Shown here: positions 1-11,191 of the stretch, piece after piece | Layout: the number at the start of each line of letters is the position of its first letter | How positions within the stretch are numbered: the stretch's first letter is position 1 | Source of the DNA: Calvatia gigantea | Taxonomy: Eukaryota; Basidiomycota; Agaricomycetes; Agaricales; Lycoperdaceae | Direction: 5' to 3' | Length of the DNA stretch: 64,000 bases | Assembly (NCBI GenBank): GCA_025093985.1 | Contig: JACAAK010000009.1 | Coordinates: 3,100,001 to 3,164,000, forward strand | Notes under the pieces: generated by a model | The model's database searches: none | Told to the model about the DNA's origin: nothing | The model's input: only the letters and a program-made list of their open reading frames with translations | Position numbers and translations under genes: made by a program

Positions 1-459
1 CAACACCCCTCACGTTACTAAATAATACAAGGGGACATATCATCATAAAAGGAAGAGGGGAAATGACTAGATATGACAACTATGGTATACGTGCGAGGGA
101 GGTATCAGAAATAATTAGGATGAAGAAGGTAAAACAATGAGTCACAAGCAGAGTCTGTTTTGCAGGGAGGGAAAGGAAAACATAGAAAAATAGAATAGGG
201 GCCTACCGGCGCTCAGCGCCATGACTATTATTACGAGAGGGTTACGCGCCAAAAGTCAAAGATTTGATATCGCATACAACGGGTTCACCTCGGACGGGCG
301 CGGATGGCCAAAAGTCGGAAGTCGGAAGTCGGAAGTCAGGGGCTCAGTTGGTAAATCCGCCAGCGGATAAACAACCACAAAACTTCTTGACATTCACAGA
401 TACGCCGTTGCCTTCTTTTTGCCTAGGGGAAGATAAAATAAATAAATATATCCAGTTGA
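1..459. other. Gene-free left edge
   Basis: I see no coding region here. A short tandem of the heptamer GTCGGAA (about three copies) lies near 313-338. The rest is the region downstream of the minus-strand F-box gene that ends at 460, so its 3' UTR and terminator would fall here, but no clear signal stands out. Confidence 0.5.
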
Positions 460-2154
460 CTAATGGAAGAGAGTGTGGATGACATACTGATGTTTCATGT
501 ATACGAGCCGGTCCTGGTCCATGTGTCCGTCTCCCCAGAAACTGGTCACGCTGGGGATGTGACGAGCGAAAGCTTCCAAGAGCCGGGTATCGACACGTGA
601 GCCGGCACGCCAGAGTCCGATATCCCTCAGTTGCCAAGAAGTAAAATCTCGCGTGGCCAAGTCTTCTTCCAACGTCTGTCAAAAATGTGAGATTCAGCGA
701 AAACAGGAAAGGAAGTAAAGTGGATAATACGTACCGACGAAATTGAAGGCTCAACAACGGTCCTACTTTCGTCGATAAATATTGACAACCTCTTCATGTT
801 CGGCAACCCCACAGCAAGTAGATCCACCACATCCACATCCAGTCTCGACAAATTAAATCTCAACATCTCCAAATTCTCGCACCGCCCCAATACACTGACA
901 ACATCGCGTAGTTCGTCAACCTGCAATGAGCGATCGCGGATACAGACTTTCGTCAACGTCTCCGCCGAACGGGAAATTGCCGTCCGCAGCATTGTCAACC
1001 CTTCAGGGAGGTGCGTAGGGAAAATCTCAAGTGTGCGGAGGGCAGTGAATGTGGTCGCGTCATTGGAAGTGAGTGTTGTCAGGAGAAATTGTGCGAGATC
1101 GAGTTCGGTTGTACGGTCTAATGCCGCCCCGGTTGGGTTTAATCGGATTTGCAGATCGCGCAAGAGGGGTGAGGTGGTTGGGGATAGGAAACGTAATAAA
1201 CCACTCGGGTCTTCGTACGCTTTGTTATATGGCATACGCAGGCTGACACGTTGAAGTTTATCGAAAGTGGGAGGGAAATGGTTGAAGAGCGTCGACAGAT
1301 CAAGGTCACACCAGAAGAAAAATGTGAGCGATTCGAGGTGGGATGAGAGACTGGAGATAAAAGGTGCGATATGGTTCTCGAGTGAATCGAGTTCACGCCT
1401 GTATTCCCTACTGGTGTTGTATAGGTTGACCGTGATTTCGAGTTCTAGAGTTTTTAGATGAGGGAGGGAGGGGTTGGAGGCGGCGAGGTGTGGGAAACTG
1501 TCAAGGTTGCCATTAAACACGAAGGTTGTTAGATTGGGACCGAAGGAGGACCAGGCAGCGGTGAGGAGAGGTTGAAGGCTAAAATTGGGATCGAGATCCC
1601 AGCAATCGATGGAGAAAGTTTCAAGGTTTGAAAGAGAGGGCATAACGCCGATAAGGAGATCCATGGTTTGGTCAAATGTGGGTATAGGACGTTGGGAGAG
1701 ACATGAGGAGAGGTAGGTATAGCTGGATTTAGTCTGGCGCTTGAGGTTGTGAAGTGAGATGGGGCAGATGTTGAGGCTGCTGGGGATGATCCCGGGTCGG
1801 CCTTGAATACCGAACTGCTTTGTCTCGACAAGCTTGATGTCGAGTTGGCGCACAAAGGCTGCGCAAAAGGGCGTCCTGTGTAAGTATATAAAAGTAAGGT
1901 TCACGATTGTTGTGTCGATGAGAAGCAGAAGCGTACTTGATATGGTTGAGAAGCTTGTACGTCAGCTGGTCCTCCCACTTCTCAACCCGAATGAGGCCGT
2001 AGCGCAGCTTGACCGAGCGATAGAGCCAGGCGGGAGTGATAGAGTAGAAGCTGATCAGGTCTTCATCTGGAAGAAAGTCAGCGATAGAGTGCCAGACGTC
2101 TCTGGGTAGGTCGACCTGGTAGCGCTGGTCAGTCACGGAGAAGAAGGAGCGCAT
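460..2154 (-). CDS. F-box protein with LRR-like C-terminal region
   Basis: Three exons are readable: 2154-1937, 1875-736/735 and 675-460, joined by GT-AG introns (GTACGC...ACACAG and GTACGT...GACAG) in continuous frame, giving about 525 residues. The N-terminus reads DLPRDVWHSIADFLPDEDL, a typical F-box (hydrophobic, LP-x-D/E-x-W/L pattern) followed by an aromatic-rich segment. The remainder is leucine-rich with repeats such as LPHLKTLELEI and LTKVCIRDRSL, as in fungal F-box/LRR proteins. By family knowledge such proteins link substrates to Skp1 in SCF ubiquitin ligases; the substrate is unknown. The start ATG is the first in frame before the F-box. It is unrelated in sequence to the next F-box gene at 3576-5276 apart from the domain. 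The C-terminal exon is short and its splice is the least certain part. Confidence 0.78.
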
Positions 2155-3575
2155 GTGTGTGTTGCGGGAAGGATAGGGTGAATCAAGGCCAGAACAACAG
2201 CTGTTAGGATTTTATTGAGGCGGGCATTCGGCTCCGGGCGAGGAGGGCCAGAGACAAAATCTTTTGCGGGTGTGTGAGTGTGAATAGCGCGGACCTTTGC
2301 CCTCACGTGCAACCACTCGCAAGCACGCATCCCCTGGTAACTCTACACATCCTGTCTTCTCCGTCCCTAGTCCTTTCTGAATAGAACCCGACGGAAGCAC
2401 TCGCGGGTGGACTGCTGTTTAATGTCTTTTGATTGATGTTGATAACCCCTCCAAACAGCAATTACGACAACCCTTAAGTTTACACAGCAATGAAATAATA
2501 GCCAGTTCCGTAACGCATCGCCTCCGTCGCAGTGAGTAATAAAAAATGGTGGCCGAGCTTCATTGTGTTGGGAAACATTCGGACCCTGGTAACTGATGAG
2601 GTCCCTTTGTCCGCCCACATTGGGCGCCCAAGCAACCAACTTGAAGTGCTCAAGCTTGGCAGCTGGCTCTCATACAATGGCTCTCGTACAAACTTCCTCA
2701 AGCGGTAATTTCCATTCAGCACATTCCATCGTTCTTGCCACGATGAGTGCCTGGCGGAAGGGTATCCATTTTGTCAAAAAACGCCCACCACCTACGACGT
2801 CAGAGGATATTAATTAAACGCCACGATGGGGAGCGATAATTCTAGTCTTTATGCCCTTGGTAATTTGCAATTATTTGGTTAGTTCGGATGGCTGAATACA
2901 GCGCAAGGGACGTACAGGTTGGCTCGGGGCCTTGTTGTGTGTACACCTTTTTTTTGGCGAGCTGTCCGGCTTCTAACGGTTGCCCAAGACTGTCCCCAGG
3001 CCTGGCCAAGTGTCCCCCGGAAACCGTAACCGCCCTGCGGTAGAATCACCAAGAATTACCCTAGGAAATGCTTTTATGCATGCCCGGATGGCTGTGTGCG
3101 GCTCTAGTTAGCCGTGGTCCTTTTTCTGAAAACTGAATTAGCCGTGGTCCTCTTGTGCCAGTGAGAGAGTTGGATCGTCTTCGAACCAAATACCCACTAA
3201 AATCCCAGAACTCTGGGATTAATTTGTCAGGGACGGGTTTTTGTTTTCTGGTTCGCCGTTTTGTTCCACCATTTCCTGCCTCAGGGTTTTTTCCCGTACT
3301 TCTTTCTGTTCATGTGTATGTATTAGTTGATAAATTATTTGACTCCTCTCTGGATATCCTTGCTCTTCGTCGTTGTATTCTATGACTCTTATGCACCTTA
3401 GGATTCAGGTTAGGCATGCCGCTTCCAAGATTAGTGTCTGGCATAGTCTCACTTTTCCTTTGTCATGTTTTCATTCTGTGTTTTAGTCGTTGCCTACAAT
3501 TCGTACGATTCCACACAATTGAACCAGGTCAAAGTCAGGTGGACAGTCGTAGCTCAGTCAATAATCAACACGGTT
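2155..3575. other. Intergenic region, promoter of the first F-box gene
   Basis: No supported gene. It holds the 5' region of the minus-strand F-box gene ending at 2154 and the 3' flank of the one starting at 3576. A 13-bp motif TTAGCCGTGGTCC occurs twice, near 3108 and 3138. The stretch near 2876-2946 resembles sequences near 7360-7430 and 8790-8825, suggesting a dispersed flank repeat. Confidence 0.45.
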
Positions 3576-5276
3576 CTATTGGAATGCTATGCGATCATTA
3601 GACAAGTAATCGAGGACAACGCTAGTCCTTAGCGTAGTGTCTGAGGAAACGAGCATGACAGCCCTCCCCGAAAAGTGGTCAAAGTACTCGAATTCTGCAG
3701 CCTCCCTCTCTTCATCAACGGCGGGGGTCAACTGCATTCTGGTTAGTGCAATTTGACATCGATTTCGTGAGGCCGGATCTTGATGTTCTGGGTTTGGGAG
3801 GTCGATTCGGAGCGCAAAATGTTTCCGCCTGAATTTCCCCGGATTCTTCTCGTCAGGGTCATCTCGTGTGTCAAAGATAGATAAAACTCCCAGTGCATAC
3901 TGGGAGATTGGAGGGGGACTCCGTAGAATACAAGTTTTGAGTGTTCCCGGAACGACGAGAGAACCAATCTCTTCGAACGAAGATTTTCCTTCTGAAACGT
4001 TGAAAAAGAATGTGTGTATTGTGAAGGTAGATTCGTTCGAGTCGGAGGAGTAGATCTGGCGAATGCCGACAATCACAAAAGAGGTGGCTGACCGAGGCAT
4101 GACCCACAGCCTATTGAGGTAGAAAGGAAACTTTCCAACCAGAACTGGGATAAGGTAGGTAGGTTCTTGTGCAGGCTAGCGGAGTACCGGTGCTCAATAG
4201 TTGGATACCTTGGTCAATGGCAGGACGTCCGAATACAGCGAACGTTGTCCTGCCAGTCACACTCACACAGATGAGGTGGGTTTCGGTGGCGATGACGCAC
4301 AAGCCGCTATGCATGAGATACAGCGCATCCTGTGGAAAGAGGGACGCTAGGTGGGGTAGCTACTCGGAAACTTTTGAGTCAGCCCAATTGTTTGGCCACC
4401 AGGAAATGAAGTACCCACGGTGACCTGGAACAGAATACCTCTCTTGAGATCCACGACGTCAAGTTCAACTTTCGAATTGTCACTGGAGAAGCCATAATCG
4501 AGACATAAAAGACCGTTCCTCAGCTCTAGGGGACGGACGTCCTTGCGTCGAGTCTGCAACGGATAATGGATCACCTCGCGCGGCTGACCATCTTGAGAGT
4601 CTGCTCGAAAACCTGCTACCTGGCTTCTTAACAATCAGCACTCGATGCAATTCACGAGCATAAGAGAGCCTTACAGGCCAGACTCGGAGGGATATATGAT
4701 ATAGAAAATTCCCGTGCTGATGTCCATATAACTTTCGATGTTGGGAAAGCACAGCTCCACAGTAACTTGGAGAACGGCGGGGCCATTCCAGTCACACACG
4801 GGCACCCAGGTGAATCTCTGCTGCTCGCTGTAGGCGTGGCTTTGCCAGAATATAATGTATTCCCCCATTATTGACACAGGCGAACCATGGTTTGTGGTCC
4901 CCCTGCGAGGGATCTCGCGCCAGAAGCGCGGAACCGCGCTAAGGGCGCCCTCATCACTCCATATTCTCTCCAGTGTCTCCGCTCGACAGATGGATCTCTC
5001 GAATTCTGGCGTCCCTAGCTGCTTCAATTCAGTCGGCTGGCGCAATGTATATTTGGTTCGGTTGAAGAATCCGATCAACAAGTGCCGTTCCCGGGATAAC
5101 TTGTTCAATTTGGAACATACCTACGAATGTCAAGTATTGAACAAAGGGGAGATAGCGAGGGTACTTACTCGTCTGCAATGCAGGACAACTGAGAATGCGG
5201 GAAGGTATGCAAGTATTTCTAGGAGTATATCATCGGGGAGATCGACCAACTGCAGAGATCCAGTGCTTGTCGCCAT
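3576..5276 (-). CDS. F-box domain protein, five exons
   Basis: Exons read as 5276-5169, 5120-4675, 4626-4419, 4329-4188 and 4144-3576, all in frame, totalling about 490 residues. The N-terminus carries a clear F-box (LVDLPDDILLEILAYLP at residues 10-26, then a basic stretch running into CSKLNKLSRER across intron 1). The rest has no recognised domain; it is beta-rich and contains FRRKHFALRIDLP near the C-terminus. The role is inferred only from the F-box: substrate adaptor of an SCF-type ubiquitin ligase. Intron 4 is unusually short (43 nt), but it is the choice that keeps the frame (LVGKFPFYLNRLWV). The last exon has a diverged second copy at 7585-8010, which supports its reality. The donor of exon 3 could be GTGGGT (used here) or GTCACC six bases upstream. 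Confidence 0.75.
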
Positions 5277-5925
5277 ATTTACGAGTGGGTAGAGAGGACA
5301 TGTATATCAGAAGTGCACTGTGGGTAAGCATCAGTGAGAGCTTCAGTTATGTCACCGTCACGTTCGTGCCCTGAGTGCATATGCAAAGCCGTGGACATTT
5401 TATTGTCGCATGCGGAAGGTGATCACAGCCATAATTACTCACAAAGATCCCGAGGGCCGTGACATTTAGGGGTATCACAACAATGCAAGGGCTTTACCTC
5501 CACCTGAGGATCGGCTCGTGGTCGCATGGAGATTAAGTACCGGCCCCCTCAAAACCAGAGTCAGGCACAAACAACAAAGGCTACGCGACGAGGCGAGCAA
5601 CTGCTGGAGGATGAAGCATGACAAGAATAGTAGAGGGACCAGGAGTGTGGGACATTTCACTGTTTGGGATATATCGAACCTAAAATTGAAATCTCTTGGG
5701 TCCTTTCCTTCGTAAGAGAGTGTCGTAAAATTGATTAATCCAAGTTGAAATGGACGGCATTTTTGGGCACTTTTTAGTGGTACAGTCAACTCTGTTTTAA
5801 AGCCATAGCCCTCAGGTGCCCATGGCGAGCTATGGGTTAAGAGGGAGTATGGGTTCTTGGAGAAGGCGCTTAGTGCCTCGAATAAAATTAATTAAAGATC
5901 ATAAAATAATCTATGACGCAGGGTC
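5277..5925. other. Gene-free stretch
   Basis: Promoter side of the F-box gene starting at 5276. No ORF here has coding character. The first copies of a recurring octamer TATGGGTT appear near 5830 and 5848. Confidence 0.45.
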
Positions 5926-6556
5926 CTATCCTAATGAGAGAATGAAATGTAAATCAAGCGGCTTTACGGCTGTAAAAATGTCCTTAAAGTTTTCCACCTG
6001 TTCCTTGCAGATGTTGCGACTAAGCTTGGGTAGCAAACCTTCCAATGATCTGGAGTATGGTTGGGAAGTAGTTCCGAGGTAATCCTTGGGGAGCATAGCT
6101 GCTCGAACCAATTCCGGATGACCTGCAACAACACCACCAGGTGATGAGTCATCTGTCTTCTGTACAGATACCTGGCGATCAATCACCCGGAATCCTTTTT
6201 CCAAAGTCTCCAGAAATGTCAGCTTAGGGGGCATGACGGAACGCAGTCCAAATGAAATTTCTGACTTTTCTTGGCTACCCAGCATTACTTTTCCTGACCA
6301 AATCTAACTGTGGTGAATGTTGTTGACTCATTTTAGGCTGTAGGCTGTAGCTCAAACAAAAGTGGCCGATCAAACTTGACAAATAGGGTTGTATTATTAT
6401 ATTAGGACATGGGCGCTATGGGTTTCCACTGATGAGACCTATGGGTTACTGAGTAGCACAGAGTATGGGTTTATACAGTGACACCCCCGCGAACCAACTT
6501 GGTGGATGGAAAAAGCTATGGACTAAGAGAGAGTATGGGTTATTACAGGTATGGGT
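5830..6556 (+). repeat. Scattered TATGGGTT octamers
   Basis: The octamer TATGGGTT recurs about seven times at irregular spacing: near 5830, 5848, 6417, 6439, 6463, 6535 and 6549. Several copies are preceded by GAG or AGAG. Copies cluster before and after the small minus-strand ORF at 5926-6285. They do not form a regular tandem array and are not telomere repeats. I see no comparable density elsewhere in the window. Confidence 0.5.
5926..6285 (-). CDS. Possible small hypothetical protein
   Basis: A single 119-residue ORF that is lysine-, leucine- and proline-containing and begins MLGSQEKSEISFGLRS. I recognise no domain, no signal peptide and no membrane segment. The composition is protein-like rather than low-complexity, but there is no paralogue in the window to support it. 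It could be a remnant exon of a larger decayed gene or a chance ORF. It sits between the second F-box gene and a stretch of dispersed octamers. Confidence 0.25.
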   Translation of the reverse strand: MLGSQEKSEISFGLRSVMPPKLTFLETLEKGFRVIDRQVSVQKTDDSSPGGVVAGHPELVRAAMLPKDYLGTTSQPYSRSLEGLLPKLSRNICKEQVENFKDIFTAVKPLDLHFILSLG

Positions 6557-6559
6557 TAT

Positions 6560-7584
6560 ATCAGAGTCGACTGAAGCCTATTGCGCACCCGAGTCGTCGT
6601 CGCTAAAGTGCAGTACCTCCTAATTTGGAGGATCGCCTTTTCGCAAGGTGTGGAAAGAAGCTTGTGCATCAAGTAGTGCAACGATACGGGCACCCCCGAC
6701 AGGCACGTCGGATGAATCAAGGTAAGCTTCCTCTGCATGTCAGACGGTCTTTTAAGAGGTAACAGGACCAGCTTCTCCTTGATCCTCGCTAAACCCTGGT
6801 CATCACTTCCCGATCTTGTGGAGGAAGCAGAAGGAAGCGGCGTTCGTACAGGTGGAAACGTAAGGGAGGGAGGTACGTGAACTTAATCGTAATGCTTCAT
6901 GAGCTTAATAGAATCACCGATCACTTGTTCAGTCCAGTTTATGAATATCCAGTATAGAGTACCGAACCAGAGGTACGGGAGGGTATCCTTTCACTGGAAT
7001 TAAAAACTTTGAATTGCCACACCCATTTCTGGCTCGCGGATGCGCTCAGTTCTGACACCTCCCGCTCAGCCTGACCACGTTGTGGCGGTCCCCTTGCTCT
7101 GGTACTTATAACGGACATTTCCTCGGACAGGACATGCCATCTTCCAGGCAACACCAAACGTCAGCCAACCGCCATAAAACAGCCTGTCCACACACGCCTA
7201 GTGCTGAACATGGAAACAACCATCTAACGTCAGGTTATCAAGACCAACTCAATTGCAAAGCTGTACGTTCACATACTCCAGGTTGACCCCTTTGACCATT
7301 TGTGATGATCGTCGAGTCCGATGTTGCCAGCATTTATATCCTGAGTAGTTTATAATCGCTTGGCTAGTCCGGGACGGTTGAATACGCCGCATGGGACACA
7401 CACGCTGGCTTGGGTCCTTGTTGTCCACCTTGTATCAATTGGACTCCAAAACCCGTCGTATTTGCACTCCGCCTCCACCAAGTTAGAACAAGCAACTTCC
7501 ACAACCTCCAACCGCTTCTACGTGCCTATATATAATTCTTCGCAACTGAAAGTACGTCAGGGGTAGCTCAGCGAAGTAGTTAAC
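6560..7584. other. Gene-free stretch with copied flank sequence
   Basis: No supported gene. The last ~240 bp (from about 7345) resemble the region at 2870-3550, which precedes the 3' end of the F-box gene at 3576. The F-box fragment starting at 7585 was therefore copied together with its downstream flank. Confidence 0.45.
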
Positions 7585-8010
7585 TTAGTATGTTACACGG
7601 TCTCCGAACAAGCAATCGAAGACAACCCTAATTCCTAGTGGGGTATCTGGGGAAACGAGCAGAACAGCCCTCCCAGAAAAACGGTCGAAGCACTCGAAAT
7701 CTACAACCTCCCTTTGTTCACCAGCAGCGGGAGCCAACCACATTCTAGTTAAAACTATTTGATATCGAATTTCTGACCCTGGATCCTGTTCCGAGTCTGG
7801 GAGATTTATCCGGAGCGCAAAATGCTTTCGCTCGATGCCTTCTCCCAAAGTCTCCTCGTTGGGGCCATCTCGCTGGCCGTTAGTAACAGATAAAATCCCC
7901 GGTGCATACCGAGTAGTTGAAGGGGGACTCCGCAAAATACAGTTTGCGAGCTCTCCTGGAACGACAAGGGATCCAACCTCTTCGAACGACGTTTCTCCCT
8001 CCGCACAGTC
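7585..8010 (-). pseudogene. C-terminal fragment of an F-box gene copy
   Basis: The minus strand encodes a stretch clearly homologous to the last exon of the F-box gene at 3576-5276. Matching landmarks are SFEE-x-GSLVVPG, the ILRSPP block, RKHFALRI-LP, the LTRM block and the FDxFSGRAV-LVS block near the C-terminus. The frame is open from about 8010 down to the stop at 7585. Nothing corresponding to the F-box or the first four exons is present. Instead the sequence upstream in transcription order is an HNH-family N-terminal region (8040-8553). This is therefore a 5'-truncated duplicate joined to another gene. It could be expressed as a fusion if the intron at 8039 finds a usable acceptor. Confidence 0.7.
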
Positions 8011-8039
8011 GACGCGAGATACTAAGTCCTTGTACTCAC

Positions 8040-8553
8040 TTTCCTTTTCAGAGCGTTGCGTTCGCCTTGCGCCGCAACGTCAATTTGTTCCTCCGTATCG
8101 TCGCTGGTAGGCGTTTGGTTACCGCTCGACTGGAATTCTGGCTCCATAGCCAGTGCCAACACTTGTGGATCGTCAGAAATCAGCAGGGTATAAAAACTAG
8201 ACAAGTGACTCACTCTCCATGAAGAGGTAACACCCCCATACTTCTGCGACCTTGACTACCGCCTCAGGTCCCCTGTCTTTGGCAGCTTGGAGGACAGTGG
8301 CGACATAAACTTTTCCGTCGTCATGTGGTGCATAGCTTAACATGGTAAACAAGAGACGACCTAGGTGATATCCCCTTGTTTCACTAGCTTCGTCGAGGAC
8401 CTCAACGTTGTCTCGAATGATACTCTTCGCAGCATCAATGAGATCAACGAGATTTCTATTACGATTGCGATTGAAGAGCTCTTCGTATTGGGGGGATTTA
8501 CCTGACAAAATCGAGAGGAGGGAATCTTCAGATGAAGCGTGCTCAAGAGGCAT
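8040..8553 (-). pseudogene. N-terminal part of an HNH_2-family protein, truncated
   Basis: Exon 1 (8553-8214) and exon 2 (8161-8040) join across a 52-nt GTGAGT...CAAG intron. They encode a start (MPLEHASSEDSLLSILSGKS), then GRLLFTMLSYAPHDDGKVYV, and end at an ALKRK motif. The order matches basidiomycete proteins in which a helical N-terminal region (a Y/V-AP...G-x-x-YVA motif) precedes a C-terminal HNH_2 endonuclease-like domain. That assignment is from family memory and is supported by the second, longer copy at 32560-33921, where the HNH region itself is readable. Here the sequence breaks exactly where the HNH domain would begin and continues as F-box C-terminus. Catalytic activity is not expected. 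Confidence 0.6.
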
Positions 8554-9320
8554 GGTGAGAGTGAAAAGACACTGGTGTTAAAGTGAGTTTAAGAGGTCAC
8601 ATGGTGTATGTCCGGAGAGATGCAGTCATCATGTTTCATTCTTGTTAAGCGCCCGGGGAAGAGTACCGGTCTCTCATCGAAATTGCCATTTGAATGCCGG
8701 AGGGTATTTATGAAGACTACCAAGAGAGCCTGCGATTTCGATATTCATACCGCTAATGACTGGCAATATTTTTTTGTTAATTCCCGGCAGGGCGTCGGCG
8801 GATGCAGCACAAGGGACTTACATACTATATGTAATAGATTGCATTCCTGTTAAACATCTCCTGTTGATCGGACAGCCGGGACTCGGAATACTCGCGCAGG
8901 TTCGGCGGAACGAGGGATGGGGACACCCAAGGACAAGCTACAGTTCCCTCACATGAATACATCTCGTCCCAGTCCCGAGCTGTGGCGGCTAACCGCGAAA
9001 GGGGATGGTCACGGTCATAATTGCTCCAAGGGCTGTGGTGATGGTACCAACAATCGCATGAGAACAAAGTCCTTCCCTCTGCCTACGAATGAGTCTGGTC
9101 GCCAAGGGATACTGGGCTGGTCCACTCACAACCGGCGATCCACCTCCCGTGACCAGTGGAAGGTTTTGTTTTCCTCTAACCACCACGTGTCCTCTGCAGT
9201 GCGTTGGATCTGGGTCCGTGTTGGGTCCGTGTCTGGCATGGTGCGCTGTCCGAAGGTGTCCCGACGTCTTGTTGCGAGAGAAGGGGTGGAGGTATTGACA
9301 GCCCAAGCTGGGTTGTGTAT
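8554..9320. other. Gene-free stretch
   Basis: No ORF with coding character. The segment near 8788-8825 resembles part of the flank repeat also seen near 2880 and 7360. A short direct repeat TGGGTCCGTGT occurs twice near 9209-9230. Confidence 0.4.
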
Positions 9321-10025
9321 CTAGCGCATATTCACAATCCCAGGCACGATGTGTCCGCGGCTTGTTGCGCTTTCGTTGGCTGGTGAAGTGTAACACGTTT
9401 CACACCGAGAAAGTCGTATTCCATAGTGTGAAGCTGAACATGAGGTAGGGGAAGAATGAGGCGAATCTGAGCAGCTATCGTAAACCGTCAGAAGGGTCTC
9501 CAGGAGGTGGCAGGAGGAACATACCATTCGAAGCTCACCCCGATCTTCGCTTAATATTAAGACCCTGGCTGTCATTAATGTCCCCTTGACACTTGTGGTC
9601 CTGTGTGGCAGAAGGTGAAGGAAGCGGTGTAGGTAATTCGGGATGTGAGGGTGGTAAACACGTACAAGCTTGGCAGTATTCATCCTTTCACTCGGGTCCA
9701 CTGAACATTTGAACCCCCGTTTCCAAAGACCAGACTCAAGGTACGCCTCCTTCGAATGAAGCGTACCGTCTTCTGGCTCAGGAGTTTCTAGGCTGCCGCT
9801 TTTACTTCCCAACTGGAAAACACCCAATAGTGGAGGTTTCTGGATCAACCGCCTCACCGCCTCGACCAGCTGTATCATGAGCTCTTTCCCCGCCACCCAT
9901 GGCAGACCCTTCCTAGGACCCGTTGTCCTCCAAACTGTCCCATTCTTACGCTTGTCACAGCCGCTTGAGCACCGCTTTCTTCTAAAATATTGGAGATGTT
10001 CTTTTACCTCGCCTCTCATCCACAC
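9321..10025 (-). CDS. Hypothetical protein, unrecognised
   Basis: A single 234-residue ORF, the longest between 8.6 and 12.3 kb. It is basic at the N-terminus (RRKRCSSGCDKRKNG) and cysteine/serine-rich at the C-terminus. I recognise no family. There are no membrane segments or signal peptide. Nothing adjacent helps: the next ORF upstream (9982-10353, same strand, different frame) has equally weak character. It may be a chance ORF in GC-rich DNA or part of a decayed gene. Confidence 0.22.
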   Translation of the reverse strand: MWMRGEVKEHLQYFRRKRCSSGCDKRKNGTVWRTTGPRKGLPWVAGKELMIQLVEAVRRLIQKPPLLGVFQLGSKSGSLETPEPEDGTLHSKEAYLESGLWKRGFKCSVDPSERMNTAKLVRVYHPHIPNYLHRFLHLLPHRTTSVKGTLMTARVLILSEDRGELRMVCSSCHLLETLLTVYDSCSDSPHSSPTSCSASHYGIRLSRCETCYTSPANESATSRGHIVPGIVNMR

Positions 10026-10750
10026 GTAGGCTCGGTATTCGAGTGCGTACCCTCAAACGAATGCGCATCTCTTGTCTGACTAAAGATACACTAAAAGACC
10101 ACACAGCTGTTGCTGCCCGGTCTAACCGGGAACCAAAGAGGCGACGGTGCAAGGCTCCAGCCTCTGGCCCTTTTTTTTGGCGCGAGATCTCCGGCCTGCT
10201 GGAGCCTTTCCAGTGCGCGGCGTAATCAAAGGCCAAGGGCACGCATGTCCGCTCATCGACTTCTCCGACATCTCTTCCATCTGCCCCGGTGTGTGACGTG
10301 AGGTTTCCAACGCGCTGAAGATTTTCCTCCCCCTCGACTGGAACATATACCATATCCGACCATTCTTAGAATACACACCAGGGGCTTAATGCCACGTTCC
10401 CAACCGGGGGTTGAGGTGTGCGTACTCGCCACAAAAAAACTCCTCACCTCAGGGTCTAGATCGTGGACGGGGAGTGCACAGGTGTTGAAAAATATAGAGC
10501 TCCTGGGGCTTTTCACCGACTCGGGAACACTGAGGGAAAGTCACTTCGAATACGGCAAGACAAGCCTTTCCCTCTTGGTTGGCCCCGGGGCTACTCCACC
10601 CACCACAAACCACTGGGCGTACTTCAGGGGCGCTGTTAACTGGAGGATGGGATTGCAGTCATTATAGCTGTGGGGGCGTTTGAAAGGACCCGAAATATGA
10701 GGGCACGGATACCAGAAGGGCGGAAGTAGATTTGGCGTGGGTGATAAACA

Positions 10751-11191
10751 TCATTTTCCAGGCTTCACACCACTTACGCTCAGCACAAAAAATCGACGCT
10801 GATGTGCACGACATCTCAAAATCGAGATATCTCCAAAGATGGGATTGGATAGGATGCTGCCGGCCGAAAGTAGCCCCCCAAAACCGCCTCGACGCGTCTT
10901 TTCGACTACAATCAGATTCTCAGGCCTCAGCAATTCCAGGACGTACATCCTCGACGTCGTTGACGCGTCTGACCGCCATTCCCATGGTAGTTTTCGGGAC
11001 AAAGTATTCCCGGAATCCCAATCTGTTCTTTCTGGGCTTTCCCATGGTTCTGCTATAACCTTATACCCCCCCGGAGGCAGTTTGTAGGTGGCGTGTGTTT
11101 GCGGGGCATAGGAGACCATAGTAGGGGTTGGTGGGATCCCAACACCCGCATCAAATGGGCCTTCACCGCCTCCACCCCACATTTCCCTCAA
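10751..11191 (-). CDS. Hypothetical protein, unrecognised
   Basis: A 146-residue ORF with plausible composition (LPPGGYKVIAEPWESPE, then YVLELLRPENLIVVEKTRR). No domain was recognised. A glycine-rich start precedes a proline-rich segment and then a mixed alpha/beta-like segment. It could be one exon of a gene whose other exons I could not place. The flanks (10026-10750 and 11192-12360) contain no supportable gene. Confidence 0.25.
   Translation of the reverse strand: MREMWGGGGEGPFDAGVGIPPTPTMVSYAPQTHATYKLPPGGYKVIAEPWESPERTDWDSGNTLSRKLPWEWRSDASTTSRMYVLELLRPENLIVVEKTRRGGFGGLLSAGSILSNPIFGDISILRCRAHQRRFFVLSVSGVKPGK

Noticed and set aside
5830..6556. TATGGGTT copies as interstitial telomere repeats
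   Set aside because: Fungal telomere repeat is TTAGGG in head-to-tail arrays. These copies are irregularly spaced and of different sequence.
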